Shown: positions 46,401 to 58,857 of the stretch, one piece after another
How positions within the stretch are numbered: position 1 is the first letter of the stretch
Layout: the number at the start of each line of letters is the position of its first letter
Source of the DNA: Adineta vaga
Lineage: Eukaryota; Rotifera
DNA length: 64,000 nt
Assembly (NCBI GenBank): GCA_021613535.1
Contig: CP075497.1
Coordinates: 11,036,001 to 11,100,000, forward strand
Direction of reading: 5' to 3'
Translations under genes and position numbers: made by a program
Notes under the pieces: model-generated
Told to the model about the DNA's origin: nothing
The model's database searches: none
Seen by the model: only the letters and a program-made list of their open reading frames with translations

Positions 46401-47752
46401 AAGGTCGTCTCTCAACATTTCGTGTTGGTTTAATTCAAAATCATTTTTTCACATCATTAGCACGAAATCTTTGTTTACAACATTTTATTATTTACAATCA
46501 TGGTCCAGATCTTTGTTCACATTCGGCACTTAATCATGCACTAGCTAATTCATTCGAAGCATTGATGGGGGCAATTTATCTCGATGGTGGTTTAGTAAGG
46601 ATTTGCTTTGTTCGAGAAATAATCCACAAGAAATAAATGTTCTGTTTTGTTTAGGAAATTGTCGATAGAATTTTATCGAAAATACTTTTTAATCAAGATA
46701 AACATTTAACAGAAATATGGAATAATTTACAAGAATATCCATTGAAAATTCAATATCCTATTAGTGATCGACATTTAATTGAACAAGTACCTCTGTTGAA
46801 AAAATTAACCAAATTTGAAGAAGATATTGGCGTGGAATTTCAACATATAAGAATGTTAGCACAAGCTTTTTGTACGAGACCCATACCACAGAATGATTTA
46901 ACAATAGAAGATAATGAACGATTAGAATTTCTTGGTTAGTTATTAGAATTGATTCTCTTTATTTCTTATCAAAGCTTTCTTTTAGGTGATACTGTTCTTA
47001 ATTTTGTTGTTAGTGATTATTTATATCGTCATTTTCCCGAACATCATGAAGGTCATTTATCCTTACTTCGTTCATGTACAGTTTCAAATCCAACACAAGC
47101 TGTGATCTATGATGAATTAGGTATGCAAGTTTATGTTGATTATGTTCGTGATCAACTTCGTACAACAACACCACGAATGATTGAAAAATCTTTGAAAGCA
47201 AAAGCAGATGTTTTTGAAGCATTTATAGCTGCATTATTTATTGATCAAGGTTTAGAATCCATTTATGCATTTTGTCGTGCAACAATTTTTCCACGTTTAC
47301 AAGATTTTATAACAACACAACATTGGAATGATCCAAAATCGAATTTACAACATTGTTGTTTGGCATTACGTGATCCGAATGATCGAAATCCTCCATTACC
47401 TGAATATGTTGTTTTAAAATCCATTGGATCATCCAATAATGTTCAATATCGTGTTGGTGTTTTCTTTCGTAAACAACGTTTATCTGTTGGTCTTGGCCGA
47501 TCTGTTCATGAAGCTGAAATGGCTGCAGCAAAGAATGCCTTAGAACAACATGCTGAAATGTTTCCCTTATTACATTATCAAAAATCAGTTTTAACAACAC
47601 CAAGTTCAATGCATTCAAAACGACGAATGTTAACAAATTCAACAGTCAATAGTAATGAGAATAATCGACAAGAACTATTTTCATTAAGAAAAATGAAAAC
47701 TCGAAGTGAAATTGCAGCAATGATAACTACATCAACAAAAGTCAAAATTTAG
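43446..47752 (+). CDS. DROSHA: Drosha, class 2 RNase III of the microprocessor
   Basis: Nuclear RNase III that crops pri-miRNA with DGCR8/Pasha. About 14 exons. The Pro/Gln-rich head (MSNNNQSNTPNPPLFPPLPS) and an Arg-rich segment (RRDDRRRDLPSSPATKRRR) precede an acidic stretch (DTSSESGEEEDESEEEGEAT). The central domain shows RLHPELWFNEYKQGNDGPVC, CEKWNNNAGRLFHYRITLKP and FEGFSVLSHVSL. RNase III domain a is NYERLEFLGDALLELLVSIH with the second acidic motif ANSFEALMGAIYLDGGL. Domain b is DNERLEFLGDTVLNFVVSDY with KADVFEAFIAALFIDQGL. A dsRBD follows (YVVLKSIGSSNNVQYRVGVF, AEMAAAKNALEQ). Both RNase III domains keep their acidic residues, so the enzyme should be active. The N-terminus is shorter and has less RS sequence than the vertebrate protein. 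Confidence 0.96.
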
Positions 47753-47871
47753 ATAATAAAAAAATATTCTGGTGCTTGGCTTCTCTGGTCGATCTTTTCC
47801 TTTGTTTCATTCGGATGATGATCCTGCAATGTTTTGTGTATGAAAATCTGTTTTTTTTTGGAATATTATTT

Positions 47872-47877
47872 AATAAA
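47872..47877 (+). terminator. Polyadenylation signal AATAAA
   Basis: Hexamer about 120 bases past the Drosha stop and 130 before the next ATG, in a very short intergenic gap (254 bases) between two same-strand genes. Confidence 0.55.
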
Positions 47878-48006
47878 GAAAGGAATCGTCTCTGTATGAA
47901 GAAAAAAACATAATTTAACATTTGATGCGCGTATGACTCATTTGAAAAACACGACTAATGAGAGCGTAAATTACTTAGAAACACAGACAATCTATTGACA
48001 AGAAAA

Positions 48007-50881
48007 ATGTCTAGACGATCGAGTGAAACATCACGACCGATAATCTTCGAAAATTCTCAACGAAGTTGTACTGATTGGCCATGTTTATTAATCTTCATAG
48101 TACTTCTTATTCTTTACATTCTCTTTGCAATATTTGTATTTCGTGAAGGTTCAATACATCGTTTTATTTCTCCAACTGATAGTCGAGGTCGTGTATGTGG
48201 AGTAGATTCTCAAACTAATCGACCATATTTACAATTTTTTGATATCATTAAATGTATTAAATATATCTTGATTGGTGCACGATGTCCAACACCACAAATG
48301 TGTGTAGAAAAGTGTCCATCAACTTTTTATCATTATAAACTCTTATACGCACAAGAACTGAAATTAGCAAAGAATAATAGAGATAAAATCAAACAAATTC
48401 GTAAACAACTTTCAGTATGTTCCTAAATTTTGAAAACAAAATCGAGAAAGACACAAATCATGTATGAATTTGTTCTATAGTGCGAAAAATTTGCGCAATC
48501 ACAAGTGGAAAACCCAACAGTATCTATCTATAATCTTGTAAAGGAGCGTAAAGTTTGTGCACCTTATTCTTTCCCATCAAAACCATTGTACGGTAGATGT
48601 ATTCCATCTATTATTGTTCAAGCATTGAATTCAACTATCAAACAAGCGGATGATATTATTAAAAATCAAGGTGGAAATACTGTATGTATTTTCAACTAAA
48701 ATTCTAATTCTCTTTATAGAAGAGTATTATGAATGTAGACTGATGACGATATCATTCCAGGTAAAGATGCAATGCAAACAAGTTTAGAATATTTCAAAAA
48801 AGCTTTACAAATCAAACGACTTCTCTCGTATATGTTCGAAGATTTAATTCAAAGTCGTTATGTTCTTCTTATATCTTTGGCTTTTGCCATGGTTATACTT
48901 GTCATCTATATGCTTTTGTTACGTTATTTAGCCAGATGGATGATATGGTTATCTCTAATCTCATGTATTATCGTATTTGCACTTGCAGCTACCTTTTGTT
49001 TTGTAAGTCGAGCACGAATGAAAAACTATCCGACTAATAAAAACAAGAATAATACATTAATTGATCTTGATATAATGAATATTACATTTGATTTAAATCA
49101 ACTCAGTAATAATCATTCGAATATAACTATTAATACAAATCAAATAACATCAACAATGGAAAAATTTGATACAGCAATGATTCTTTTAGAACAATTTGCA
49201 CCAATGAATGTTGTATGGTTAATTTTAGGTATTGTTTGTTGTACAATATGTGCAATATTAATGATTTGTACATGTTGTTTATGGGAACGAATTAGCTTAG
49301 CTGCAGGTAAAAAAATAGGAACATTTTCAAAGAGACATTTCTCGAATTATTGAAGTTTTCTTTTAAAAGCTTTAATTGAAGAAGCAAGTAAAGCAATTTG
49401 TCATGCATTAACAACTCTAATTTGGCCTATTATTACATTTTTTCTTAATATTGGTTTTACCATCTTAGGTGTTCTTGTTCTTGCTCATTATTCGACTTTA
49501 GTAAGATAAAAAAGACAATTTTTTTTTCGATTGAGAAATGTTTTATTGATGAAAAATAGGGTCGACCTATCTATCAAATCAGTTGTACACAAGATTTTGG
49601 AAAATCATGTCAAATAGAATCCTCACGTTCTTATCTTCTTTCCAATGAAACTCACCAACTCACTCTTCGTACAATTCCGAAATCATGTTTTGATTATCAT
49701 GAAGGTGATAGTTGTACACCTGATGATTTTGCACAATTAAATTGTTCAACAGATCGTATCCGATGTGTTTATGTATCCTATGGGTTTATTGAGGGAACAT
49801 TTGAACAATATTTCAATTCATTATGGAGTCATCGTTTAGCACAATTTCTTAGTCAACATCCATGGTTTGTTAATATTTTCAATCTATTTATTATCTATTG
49901 GTTATTAGCATTTATTGTCGCATTAGAAGAAATGATCTTAGCATGTACATTCACTTGTAAGAGTTATAGGTACATGAAAAGAAATGAATATAGAAAGGTC
50001 TTCTATTCTAGCTTACTATTGGCAATTGAATGAAAGAGAGAAAAAATGTTGTCACAGTTATTTTCATCAATGTCTTTGTTTACAAGGTGTATCAACAACA
50101 TTTCGCTATCATTTGGGTACGATTGCTGTTGGTAGTTCAATTATTACTATTATTGATACATTACGAACAGTAATTGATTTGATTAAAGATCGATTAGAAG
50201 GAATAAAGTTTGATAGTTATGGAAAATGTTGTCTTCAATTAATAAACAGTTCACTTAGTTGTGTTCGTTTTTGTTTTCAATTCCTTTCAAGATATACATA
50301 TGTAATGGTAAGAGAATCTTTCTATTTAAATAAGAGAATATATCATGTTTCTTTTATTAGACTGCCGTTAGTGGTAAATGGTTTTGTCCATCAACAATGA
50401 TTGCAACAAGATTATTATTAGAAAATTGTTTACGTGTATTTGTACTTGATCGTGTTTGTGCAATTCTTTTATATATTGGACGAATAACTATAACCGTAAA
50501 AAATACTCTTCATCATAAAGAATAAAAAATAATACTGATGTGTACTTTTGTTTGTTGTTTTTTTAGATTGGTTCATGTGTTTTTACTGGTTATATGCTGG
50601 ATAGAGTTGAATTAAATACGCATTTACATTTTTCATGGTTTCCCGTTCTTCTCATTGGCATTTGTGTTTATATTAGTTCAGCTATCTTCCTTCATGTTTA
50701 TACAACAGCAACGTCGACACTATTCTTTTGTGTTTTATATGATTTAGAATTGCATGATGAATTGAGAATGGGATCAGATCGATTAAAAACAATTCTGAAT
50801 AAATCCAATGATTTTCGTAAAAGTAAATCTCAGCTAATTAATGATCAATCGATCAGTGAGAAAACACAATCAAAATTTTGA
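48007..50881 (+). CDS. SLC44 (choline transporter-like, CTL) membrane protein
   Basis: Ten-span transporter-like protein of the CTL/SLC44 family (choline or ethanolamine transport in plasma or mitochondrial membranes). The signature N-terminus is CTDWPCLLIFIVLLILYILF followed by HRFISPTDSRGRVCGVDSQ and a Cys-rich loop (GARCPTPQMCVEKCPSTFY). Spans lie at about 48860-49010, 49200-49280, 49400-49500 and 49870-49960. The conserved C-terminal half includes STTFRYHLGTIAVGSSIITI, SRYTYVMTAVSGKWFCPSTM, ENCLRVFVLDRVCAILLYIG and TSTLFFCVLYDLELHD (family motif around CFLxDLExND). Exons join in phase, e.g. the acceptor before TDDDIIPGKDAMQTSLEYF. The stop is at 50879-50881, with AATAAA near 51048. Substrate specificity cannot be read from the sequence. 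Confidence 0.88.
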
Positions 50882-51975
50882 TATTCTTTGATCAAATCAA
50901 CTCGAATGTCTAATTACAAGTTAGAACAGGAAACATCCAACGGTGAACGACGTATTATTCGCTTGAAAGAATTTCAACTAATTTTCAAAAGAACTCGTAC
51001 TTTTTTTCTTTCTTTCTTTCTTTCCCGATCATTACATCGAATTAGAAAATAAAACTGAAGAAGACAGTTGTCTTTCTTGTTCTATCTACATATGTTTTTC
51101 TTTTCTCTATCATTGGGACAGTTGGTTTGCTCACCAGGACAAGTGAAACAACTCTATAGATTGGAAGAGAAATAGACGAACAGCTTAAGTGTGTCAAAGA
51201 GGTTCACTGAATATACTCAGCAGGCAATTGAATAGGAAAAAAACTAAATCAGCATGATCTAGACAAACAGAAATGGAACTAGAATTCGAAAAAAAAACAA
51301 ACAGTAAAAGAAAAATCTATATCATTTAGAATAATCAATGAACCGGTTTTGTCTCTATTATTATGTGTCTTTATTCAACTATAGATTTCTTCCAATTAGC
51401 TTGATGTTCATATCCGGACACGACACGATTCACTTTCCTTTTCTTTAACTTTGATTAGCATGAGATGTCAATGCGCGAGACGATAGATTCATTGCTCTTT
51501 CATCGCCGTTGGGGGCCTTTCCCGACTTTCGTCTTCTTCTGTCAACTGAGAGTTTTGTTTCACTTACAAGACAATGTAAATAAAGAATCCGCAATCTAAT
51601 TTAATTAACAAAACTCTCTTGTCAAGAGAGAATTCGGTCAATTTGTTGAAGAGATAGAAGAAGAAGAAGGAGATGCTCAGAGCATCACATGTGTTCAACA
51701 ATTTCTTCTTGTCGTTTTAATATTTGCTGAACACTTGAGATTATTCACTTGATCAACGAAGATTATTTTTGATGCCATATTGAAACTTTCTTTTTCTTCG
51801 TTTCATTAGTTATTTCATTGGTTGACAGACATTTTTATGAACATTATAATTATTACAATAGCCAATAGGAAGTAAGAGCGAGTCTATCTTTTCCGGAAGA
51901 AAGAGAGAGAGAGAGAAAGAAAAAGAAGAAGAAGAAAAAGAAAAGCAAATAACAAGTATCTATTCATTCGTGAGG
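50882..51975. other. Intergenic / promoter of the LIM-homeobox gene
   Basis: Contains a TTTC repeat (about 51001-51024) and purine-rich GA tracts at 51658-51672 and 51900-51945 (GAGAGAGAGAGAAAGAAAAAG) directly before the LIM-homeobox ATG. The latter are reminiscent of GAGA-type promoter elements, as upstream of the TCF gene. No gene recognised. Confidence 0.4.
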
Positions 51976-53785
51976 ATGGATGACGAAAGTGCTACTAATC
52001 AAGTACATACTAACAAGGTACGAAAAAGGAAAATCTTCAGATCAATTCTTTATTTGATTAATTTCCTCTTTAGTTAACTCAATTACTTTTACTTGATGAT
52101 ATTAAAAATGAAAAGGTAAATTTCTATTCTAACTTTTCTATTTTACTTCTTTGATTTTTTTATTGAAGATCTTTGAAACAAGTGATGAGGATCAAAATCT
52201 CTGTCATACATGTAATGCTTGTAAAAATCCTATAATTGATCAATTTTATTTACGTGTTGGTTCGAAAATCTATCATGAATCATGTTTACAATGTGCTGTT
52301 TGTCAAATAGCACTCGATAAACAACAAACATGTTTTCTTAAAGGTTTACAAATCCTATGTCGACAAGATTATTACAAGTAAATGAAAAATTGTTAAGAAA
52401 ATTATCAATTGATTTGTTTTTGTATTTTGAGAAGACATTTCGGAAATAAATGTTCGAAATGCGGTCGACTTATTCAGCCAAGTGATTGGGTTCGTCGAGC
52501 GCGTGAACATGTTTATCATTTAGCTTGTTTTGCATGTAATACATGTAAACGACAATTATCCACAGGCGAAGAATTCGCTTTACAAAGTAGTCATGTTCTA
52601 TGTAAAACACATTTTATTGATCCAAATGAAACAAATGATGGTAAAGATGGTAAGAAAATATTTGAATTTGTGTTGAAAGAAAGAGAAAATTTTGTGTTTC
52701 ATAGATACAAAACAAGGAAAAGCAAAACGAGTGCGAACGACATTTACCGAAGAACAGCTGCAGATTTTACAAGCGAATTTCGAAGTCGATTCTAATCCAG
52801 ACGGACAAGATCTTGAACGTATTGCACAGATAACAGGTATGAAATATTTATTTATAAAAGAAAAATAATAATCATCATCGAAAGAGCGAGATGGAAAATA
52901 GCGATGAGAAGAGTTGAATGTAAATATGAGCTTTTGTATGATTTCAAATACTATTTACAAAGATGTCTTTTGGACAAGTTTATCCAATCGATCTTTGTGA
53001 TAGTATTTGAAATTTATAAAATATATATCGATTTTATTCATACTGAGAATTCTTGTTGATTATATTGCTCTCGATTTGTATGATGATGATGATGATGATG
53101 ATGTTCGTGCTATTTAATATCGCCTCTTTCATGTGATGTGTTCTAGGATTAAGTAAACGGGTGATTCAAGTATGGTTTCAAAATACTCGAGCTCGCCAGA
53201 AGAAGGTACGCGATCGAAAAGCTCCGCACGAACATCATCTTCATTCTCAGCCGCATCATTGTTATATTTCACAAGAAACAAATCATCGAAGACGAAATAC
53301 ACGTAGCACTAGCAGCAGTTCCAATTCCAACAAAAGTGGTGATAGTGCGTGATTTTCTTATTTTCATTTTCTTTTTTTTATCAACTTACATATCAAATAA
53401 CAAAACTTCTCTATTCTATTAATTATTATTGATTTGATTTTCTTCTCTTACTCAATAGCTTTAACAAAACGAACAACACAAATCTGGTTTCAAAATGCTC
53501 GTGCTCGAATAAAAAAGAAACCATGTGCGACTACAAGTTCGCCACCTACCTATGCTGCATTAACAAATAATAATCTTAATATTGTTGATACACTTCATCT
53601 TTCTACAGGTAAATACGTTTATTTTCTATTTGCATTAATGAATCATTTGCTTTTGTTTAGAACAACATTTAGACCCAAAAATGACTCAACATATGCAATG
53701 GTCACCGTCACAAACATCACCCGCGTCATCATTGATTTACGATGGTGAAAATAGCAATGATGAATATTCAACTGGATACATTTAA
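51976..53785 (+). CDS. LIM-homeobox transcription factor, LHX6/8-Arrowhead type
   Basis: Nuclear factor with two LIM zinc-binding domains and a homeodomain. Short leader exons ([28 protein letters not shown]) precede LIM1 ([20 protein letters not shown] ... [11 protein letters not shown] ... CRQDYYK) and LIM2 ([20 protein letters not shown] ... [20 protein letters not shown]). The DWVRRA...[13 protein letters not shown] text is diagnostic of LHX6/8/Awh. The homeodomain starts [20 protein letters not shown]. It is interrupted after ERIAQITG by an intron, and two alternative in-phase exons then supply helix 3: 53147-53344 ([19 protein letters not shown]) and 53459-53608 ([20 protein letters not shown]). 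The second continues to 53661-53785 ([19 protein letters not shown] ... STGYI). The first alone would end at a TGA at 53350. Confidence 0.92.
53147..53608 (+). repeat. Duplicated homeodomain helix-3 exon
   Basis: Two homologous exons (53147-53344 and 53459-53608), each starting in phase 1 and each encoding helix 3 of the homeodomain plus its own tail, sit in tandem. Text shared is [ST]KRxxQ[VI]WFQN[TA]RAR. They are arranged as mutually exclusive or sequential exons of the LIM-homeobox gene. Confidence 0.8.
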
Positions 53786-53979
53786 ATATTTATCTGAGAA
53801 CATGAATCACCTGTGTAGGATAGTTTTGAAAGAAGAATTACGTTCGTTTCTTTTTTTTCTCTCTCTCTCTCATTGTTTCTTATCTAACAGTCAATATTTT
53901 TTGTTGTCCTTGTATAAATCTTGATGTTTTAACCGGATAAATTCAATATAACGAAGAAAATAAAAAAAAGAAGTTAGAT

Positions 53980-54996
53980 ATGAGTACGAAAAAAAGTGCC
54001 GTTTGTTATCTTACACGAATACCAGACTCGGAAACCATTGAATTTGCTGAACAACTTGCACGTGATTCACGTTTAACATCCAATGTTGATATTTATATTA
54101 TGATCGATGATAATAATTATCAAATTCCAAAAAATTCATCGATTCATTTTATTCAAATTAATAATCAAGAATGTATTGCAAATGGTTATCATTCATCAAA
54201 TAAAATTGAAATGAATAAAGATTGTATTTCTTGGGATAAAGCAATCTATTATTTTTGTCAAGTCAAAAAATTAGATTATTCATTTGTTTGGTTGATTGAA
54301 GATGATACATTTATTCCATCAGTCGATGCTTTCGTTTTTCTACATGAAAAATATTCGAAAGATGGTTGTGGAGATTTAATTTGTCAGAAAAATGATGAAA
54401 ATCTTCATGGAAATACGTCGGGATGGAAATGGGCGGATGTAGTCGGTAAATTTCAACCACCATGGTATCATTCGATGGTTTGTGCAATTGGTTGTAGTCG
54501 AAAATTATTAGATGGAATTGCAACTTATGCTCAACAACGACATTTTCTTCCATTTATTGAATATATGTTCAATACAATAGCAATGCAAAATCATTTGAAA
54601 GTAGTTAATCCTCCTGAATTGAATACAATTGTCTTTCGAGAAAATTGGACATGGGAACATGTTCAACAAAGACCAAATAATTGGTTTCATCCTTTCAAAA
54701 ATGAACATATTAGACGAGAAAATCGTTTAAAGTTAGTAGTTTCATGAATATTATCAATTCATATTTTATTTTATTAAATTTTAAATAGAATCGCGAATGC
54801 ATGGCAACCTCCTTCACAAAATATGGATTATACAGCAAATGTAGGATATCAAAACAATATGCAATATCAAGGAGGGCAAATGCCTCAATATCCGTACTTT
54901 ATGCCACCTTCCCAAGGTGCAATGTCAAGCAGTGGAAATGTTATAACATCTTTAGTTTATCCACCGAATATACCTCCACCATATCCAAAACACTAA
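53980..54996 (+). CDS. Putative glycosyltransferase-like protein with Pro/Tyr/Gln tail
   Basis: Two exons (53980-54731, 54789-54996; intron in phase at RLK|IANAW). No signal peptide. Residues about 1-250 look like a GT-A-type fold: an N-terminal beta strand SAVCYLTRI, DIYIMIDDNN, then VWLIEDDTFIPSVDAFVFLH, where EDD resembles the metal-binding DxD. WADVVGKFQPPWYHSMVCAI then GCSRKLLDGIATYA, FLPFIEYMFNTIAM and VNPPELNTIVFREN follow. The C-terminal exon is low-complexity and Pro/Gln/Tyr/Met-rich (PQYPYFMPPSQGA, PPNIPPPYPKH), unusual for such an enzyme. The lack of a signal anchor argues for a cytosolic role. The family assignment rests on the EDD region and overall look only. Confidence 0.5.
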
Positions 54997-56048
54997 TTTA
55001 CATATTTGTTCCTTCTTAATGAATAAAATCAAGCGCAAAGTTTTATTTCTAGCATCTGTTACTGTATTCAATGCAGAGAAATTAATTCAATTATATAAAT
55101 AGAATTTTTATTTTTAGGAAAAATATAATTGTATTAGTAATAGAATTGATTTGAATAAATAGAATAAAAGAACATAATAACGTATACAAAAACCAGAGTA
55201 AAATTCAATGATAGTCACTATCAAAGAAACAAGACGTATCAATGAATTTTATTGTTATGATTTTCGACTACAAATTTAATTATCAAACGATAAAATGAGA
55301 ATGAAAACATACGTTTTTGTGTAATATCATTCAGTAAAAACGTTATTATTTTGTATCAAGGTATACGATCGTCTGCCATTCATCTTAGAATACACCAAAT
55401 ATATTTTAGATGATATTCACATTTCAAACATGCTTTTCAAATTCAGTACAAACCGATATATTCATCATAAATTGTATGTCTAATGTACAAAAGTGTCCAT
55501 GACCTTTTTATACAATAATATAGGTTACTTTTGTTTTCATTCTGTAGCTCATGATACAAAAAACATCAATATAATGATAAATCATAATTATAAAAAAATG
55601 CGCTAACATTAATGTATATTGTTTTTTCGATTGGAGAAACTTCGACACTGACCTGTATAAAATAGAGCAATGACATAGTTAAGTACATATTTAGAGAGAG
55701 GAACATGTTTTTGATGGGACAATATTACATCACGAAGATGCTTATGCTTCGTTACAGTCTGACGATTTGTAATTATAACATAAAAAACATAGAAAAAAAA
55801 GGTGAAATACCTTTTTCTTTCTTGCTGTTCGATTGCAATCTTTCTAAATAAAACCTTTGGAAAAAAAAATCATGCATTCAACCGTTTAATTAAACTCATC
55901 TATTCATTACTCATAATCAAATATAAACAGTCAGGTGAAAAATTTCAAATATATTGTCATTAATATCAAAACACGAAAACATATCGGTTATATCTAACTT
56001 CTCCTTGGCCACTGAAAAAAACACAAGAAAACTGTTTGACGTCTGAAA
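54997..56048. other. Intergenic
   Basis: AT-rich, AATAAA just after the left gene's stop (about 55021). No coding potential or structured element seen. Confidence 0.4.
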
Positions 56049-58748
56049 ATGATCTTACCTATTATTTTGTTGTTTTCGATCTTTCTCACTATTAATGCAG
56101 AAGCAAGTAAGGGAGAACAATTCAAAATTCGTTTCATATTCAATCGAATTCTTTAGATTGTTCAATTCATAATCCATGTGGATCTCATGGATACTGTTCT
56201 GAATTGGATGACAATATTACATGTAGTTGTAAATATTGGTGGGAGGGACAATTTTGTGATCAACGTAAGTTTATTTCGTAAAGTTGTTTATCGCCACATC
56301 GAATGTATAATTTTTAGAATCTGCAAATGGTAAAGAAGTTATTATACTTGGTTCATTAACTGCAGCTCTAATATTTATATTTTATGCTTTGAAAATTGGT
56401 CGAATAATATATTTGAAAAGTAAAGCGCCAAAAAAAGAAAAAGTCAAGTAATTTGTTCATTAAACTGTTCGTCTTTTTTCTATTTCAATCAATATTCTAG
56501 AGAAATATCAACTTATCCGAAACTTAAGAATGTATTCGTTACATATGTCAAACAAACGTATCCTTTAAAATCTCTCGGCATTGCTCTTCTGGTCATTATT
56601 ATTGCTGCAGCGACTCTTCTAATTAAATGGAGTTTATTGAAAAAAATTCACAATGAAGTTATTGATAAATATCGAAACAACGAAGGAATCTATTTTACAA
56701 GTGCATCGGTTTGTGAAGTATTCAACGTCGAATATATTAATCTTATAACATTTCCTGTAGCTGTTTTCGTCATTCTTGTATGTATTGTTGTTAATCAACG
56801 AGCATCATTTATGCGTGATAAATGTAAGGGTTACGGTGCACCACCCATGCCATTAGATTTTTTCTCTCATATCGATCGGAAATTTTCCATGGTTGTCTTT
56901 GCTCTTATTGCTAATGATTTATTAGAAATTTTAAATGGAGATAGTAATACAAAGGGTAGAGACATTGGTATTCTGATGAAATTTGTATTACGTATTTTTA
57001 AAGTCTTATTGATGGGTTTTCGATTTTATCCAATTTTAGCTGGTGTTTATATTAATTCAATAATTACATTAGTAGTTGCGACACTTTATTTTTGGCTTCA
57101 TCATTCAATAACAACTGTGGAACATGGAATGTGTACACCGGTTTTCTATCCCAATCATGATGATTTTGTAGCCGGGATAGATAAGATCTATACATTTTTA
57201 AAATATTTTGGTGATGGAAACGCACTCTTAACATTTGAAATATGTATTGATATTCCCAAGGCATTATGTTTAAGTTATATTACAGTCAAACTTCCGTTGA
57301 TGTTAATAAAAAAAATTCGTGAACACCGAAATAAGAACACTTCGACCGAAAGAAAAATGTGTGATTTATTAACAAGAGAAGAAAGTAATTTCTTACGTTC
57401 ATCCAGATTCAATAGAAATGCTTTATGTACGTAACCTATTTCGTTCAGCTCATGAACGACCACGAAGTCAAACATTATTTGGTCGATTAATACCCAAACG
57501 TATATACGAATGGCGAGATGATTTTCTACATTCTGCACGTGTTCTATGTATTTATTCATCAATATATCTACTACTTTTCTTCGTTACAATTCGATTCAGT
57601 ATAAAAATTATTCCCAAACTCGATACTTTCCAAGATAAAATTCAAAGTACCTTGAATACGATGTTTGGAGCAGGTGAATCATTAGATGATGCAGTAGAAG
57701 AAGAAAAGGCCGATCCAGTTCCCGTATCTTTACCACTACCAGATTTAGTAAATACCTATGCTTTTGCAGTTGCATTAACATTGACAATAATGATTATTCA
57801 ATTAACAATTTTATTAGCTAATATTCGTCGAAATCTATTGCAAGCATTTCGTGGTGATGATAGTGAAATACCACGACGACATCGAGCGAATTATTTAAAT
57901 TACGCACTTGGAAATTTTCATTTTGCTGGTTACTTTATTGGTTTCTTAGTTTGGGGTTTTGCTATTATTGCTATATTTTCGACGATTATTTCTGCATTTG
58001 TTGGTGCATTATTTATATTTGATAAAGTTAAAATCATGGAACTTATTATTACATCCGTCACACCACCTTTGTTATTGTTTCTTTTTAAAAAATATTTAAA
58101 TTTATTTCTTGCACAATATGTTTTCTTACAAGATTTCGGCGATGTCTTAGCAATGGATAATCGTCGATTTCTGATGATTTTCTTATATTTTAATTTCTAC
58201 CTCGATGCATTTCTCGGTTTGATTTCGTCAATTTTTCGTTTGATCTTCAGTGTTATTGGTGGAATTATCTATATGTGTCGATTAGATTACTCAACTTTAG
58301 GTCGAAAATTAGAAATGTTCGATGGTGGTTTCAATGCGTATTATGGTTTTATACATACAGAATGTACGCATCACATCCGGTTATGTTAGTCTTTGCTTCA
58401 CATTTATATAATGAAGTTAAAAAGAAACAATATATCGCATCTCATGATAGTGAAGTTCCTATCGAACCAATTGAAGAAAAAGCAGTACAACAAAGAAAAT
58501 CTTCGCGATATCTTCGTAAATGGAGATTAGCTGCTTATCTTGTTCGAAATCCAGCGATTGTCTTTTTTCGAAAAACATTTTTGAAAAAATTAACTCTCGA
58601 TGATCTTCGAGCAATCAATGATCATGATAATGATAAAAATATCAATGTACATCGAGGAGCGGTATTCTATACACGTCAAATGGCAGCTCAAAATCCAGAT
58701 TTTATACAAAGTATTGATTCAACTCAAATACTAATTCAACGATTTTAA
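56049..58748 (+). CDS. STRA6-like (RBP-receptor family) membrane protein with EGF domain; two frame breaks
   Basis: Probable multi-pass receptor related to STRA6, the retinol uptake receptor. Signal peptide MILPIILLFSIFLTINAEA; one EGF module with six cysteines (CSIHNPCGSHGYCSELDDN ... CSCKYWWEGQFCDQ); then spans from SLTAALIFIFYALKIG onward. STRA6-like text: NQRASFMRDKCKGYGAPPMP, NYLNYALGNFHFAGYFIGFL, LDYSTLGRKLEMFDGGFNAY and, near the C-terminus, SHPVMLVFASHLY. The frame changes near 57420 (+1) and again near 58370 (-1), without a normal intron. The first could be spanned by a 22-nt GT-AG segment (57427-57448), implausibly short; the second looks like a 1-nt loss before CATCCGG. Either assembly indels or early decay. 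Introns at 56108-56157 and two later sites are normal. Confidence 0.6.
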
Positions 58749-58857
58749 TGTACTAAACCTGTTTTCTATTTAACATAATAACATATGAAAATTTTTTGTT
58801 TTTATTTTATTACGTCAGAAATTACTATAAAACAATCAAATATAATCGAAATCTTTT

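Noticed and set aside
47010-47642. Long minus-strand frames inside Drosha
   Set aside because: Shadows of the RNase III domain b and dsRBD coding sequence on the plus strand.
53080-53103. GATGATGATGATGATGATGATG run
   Set aside because: Simple microsatellite within the homeodomain intron; no coding or array structure.
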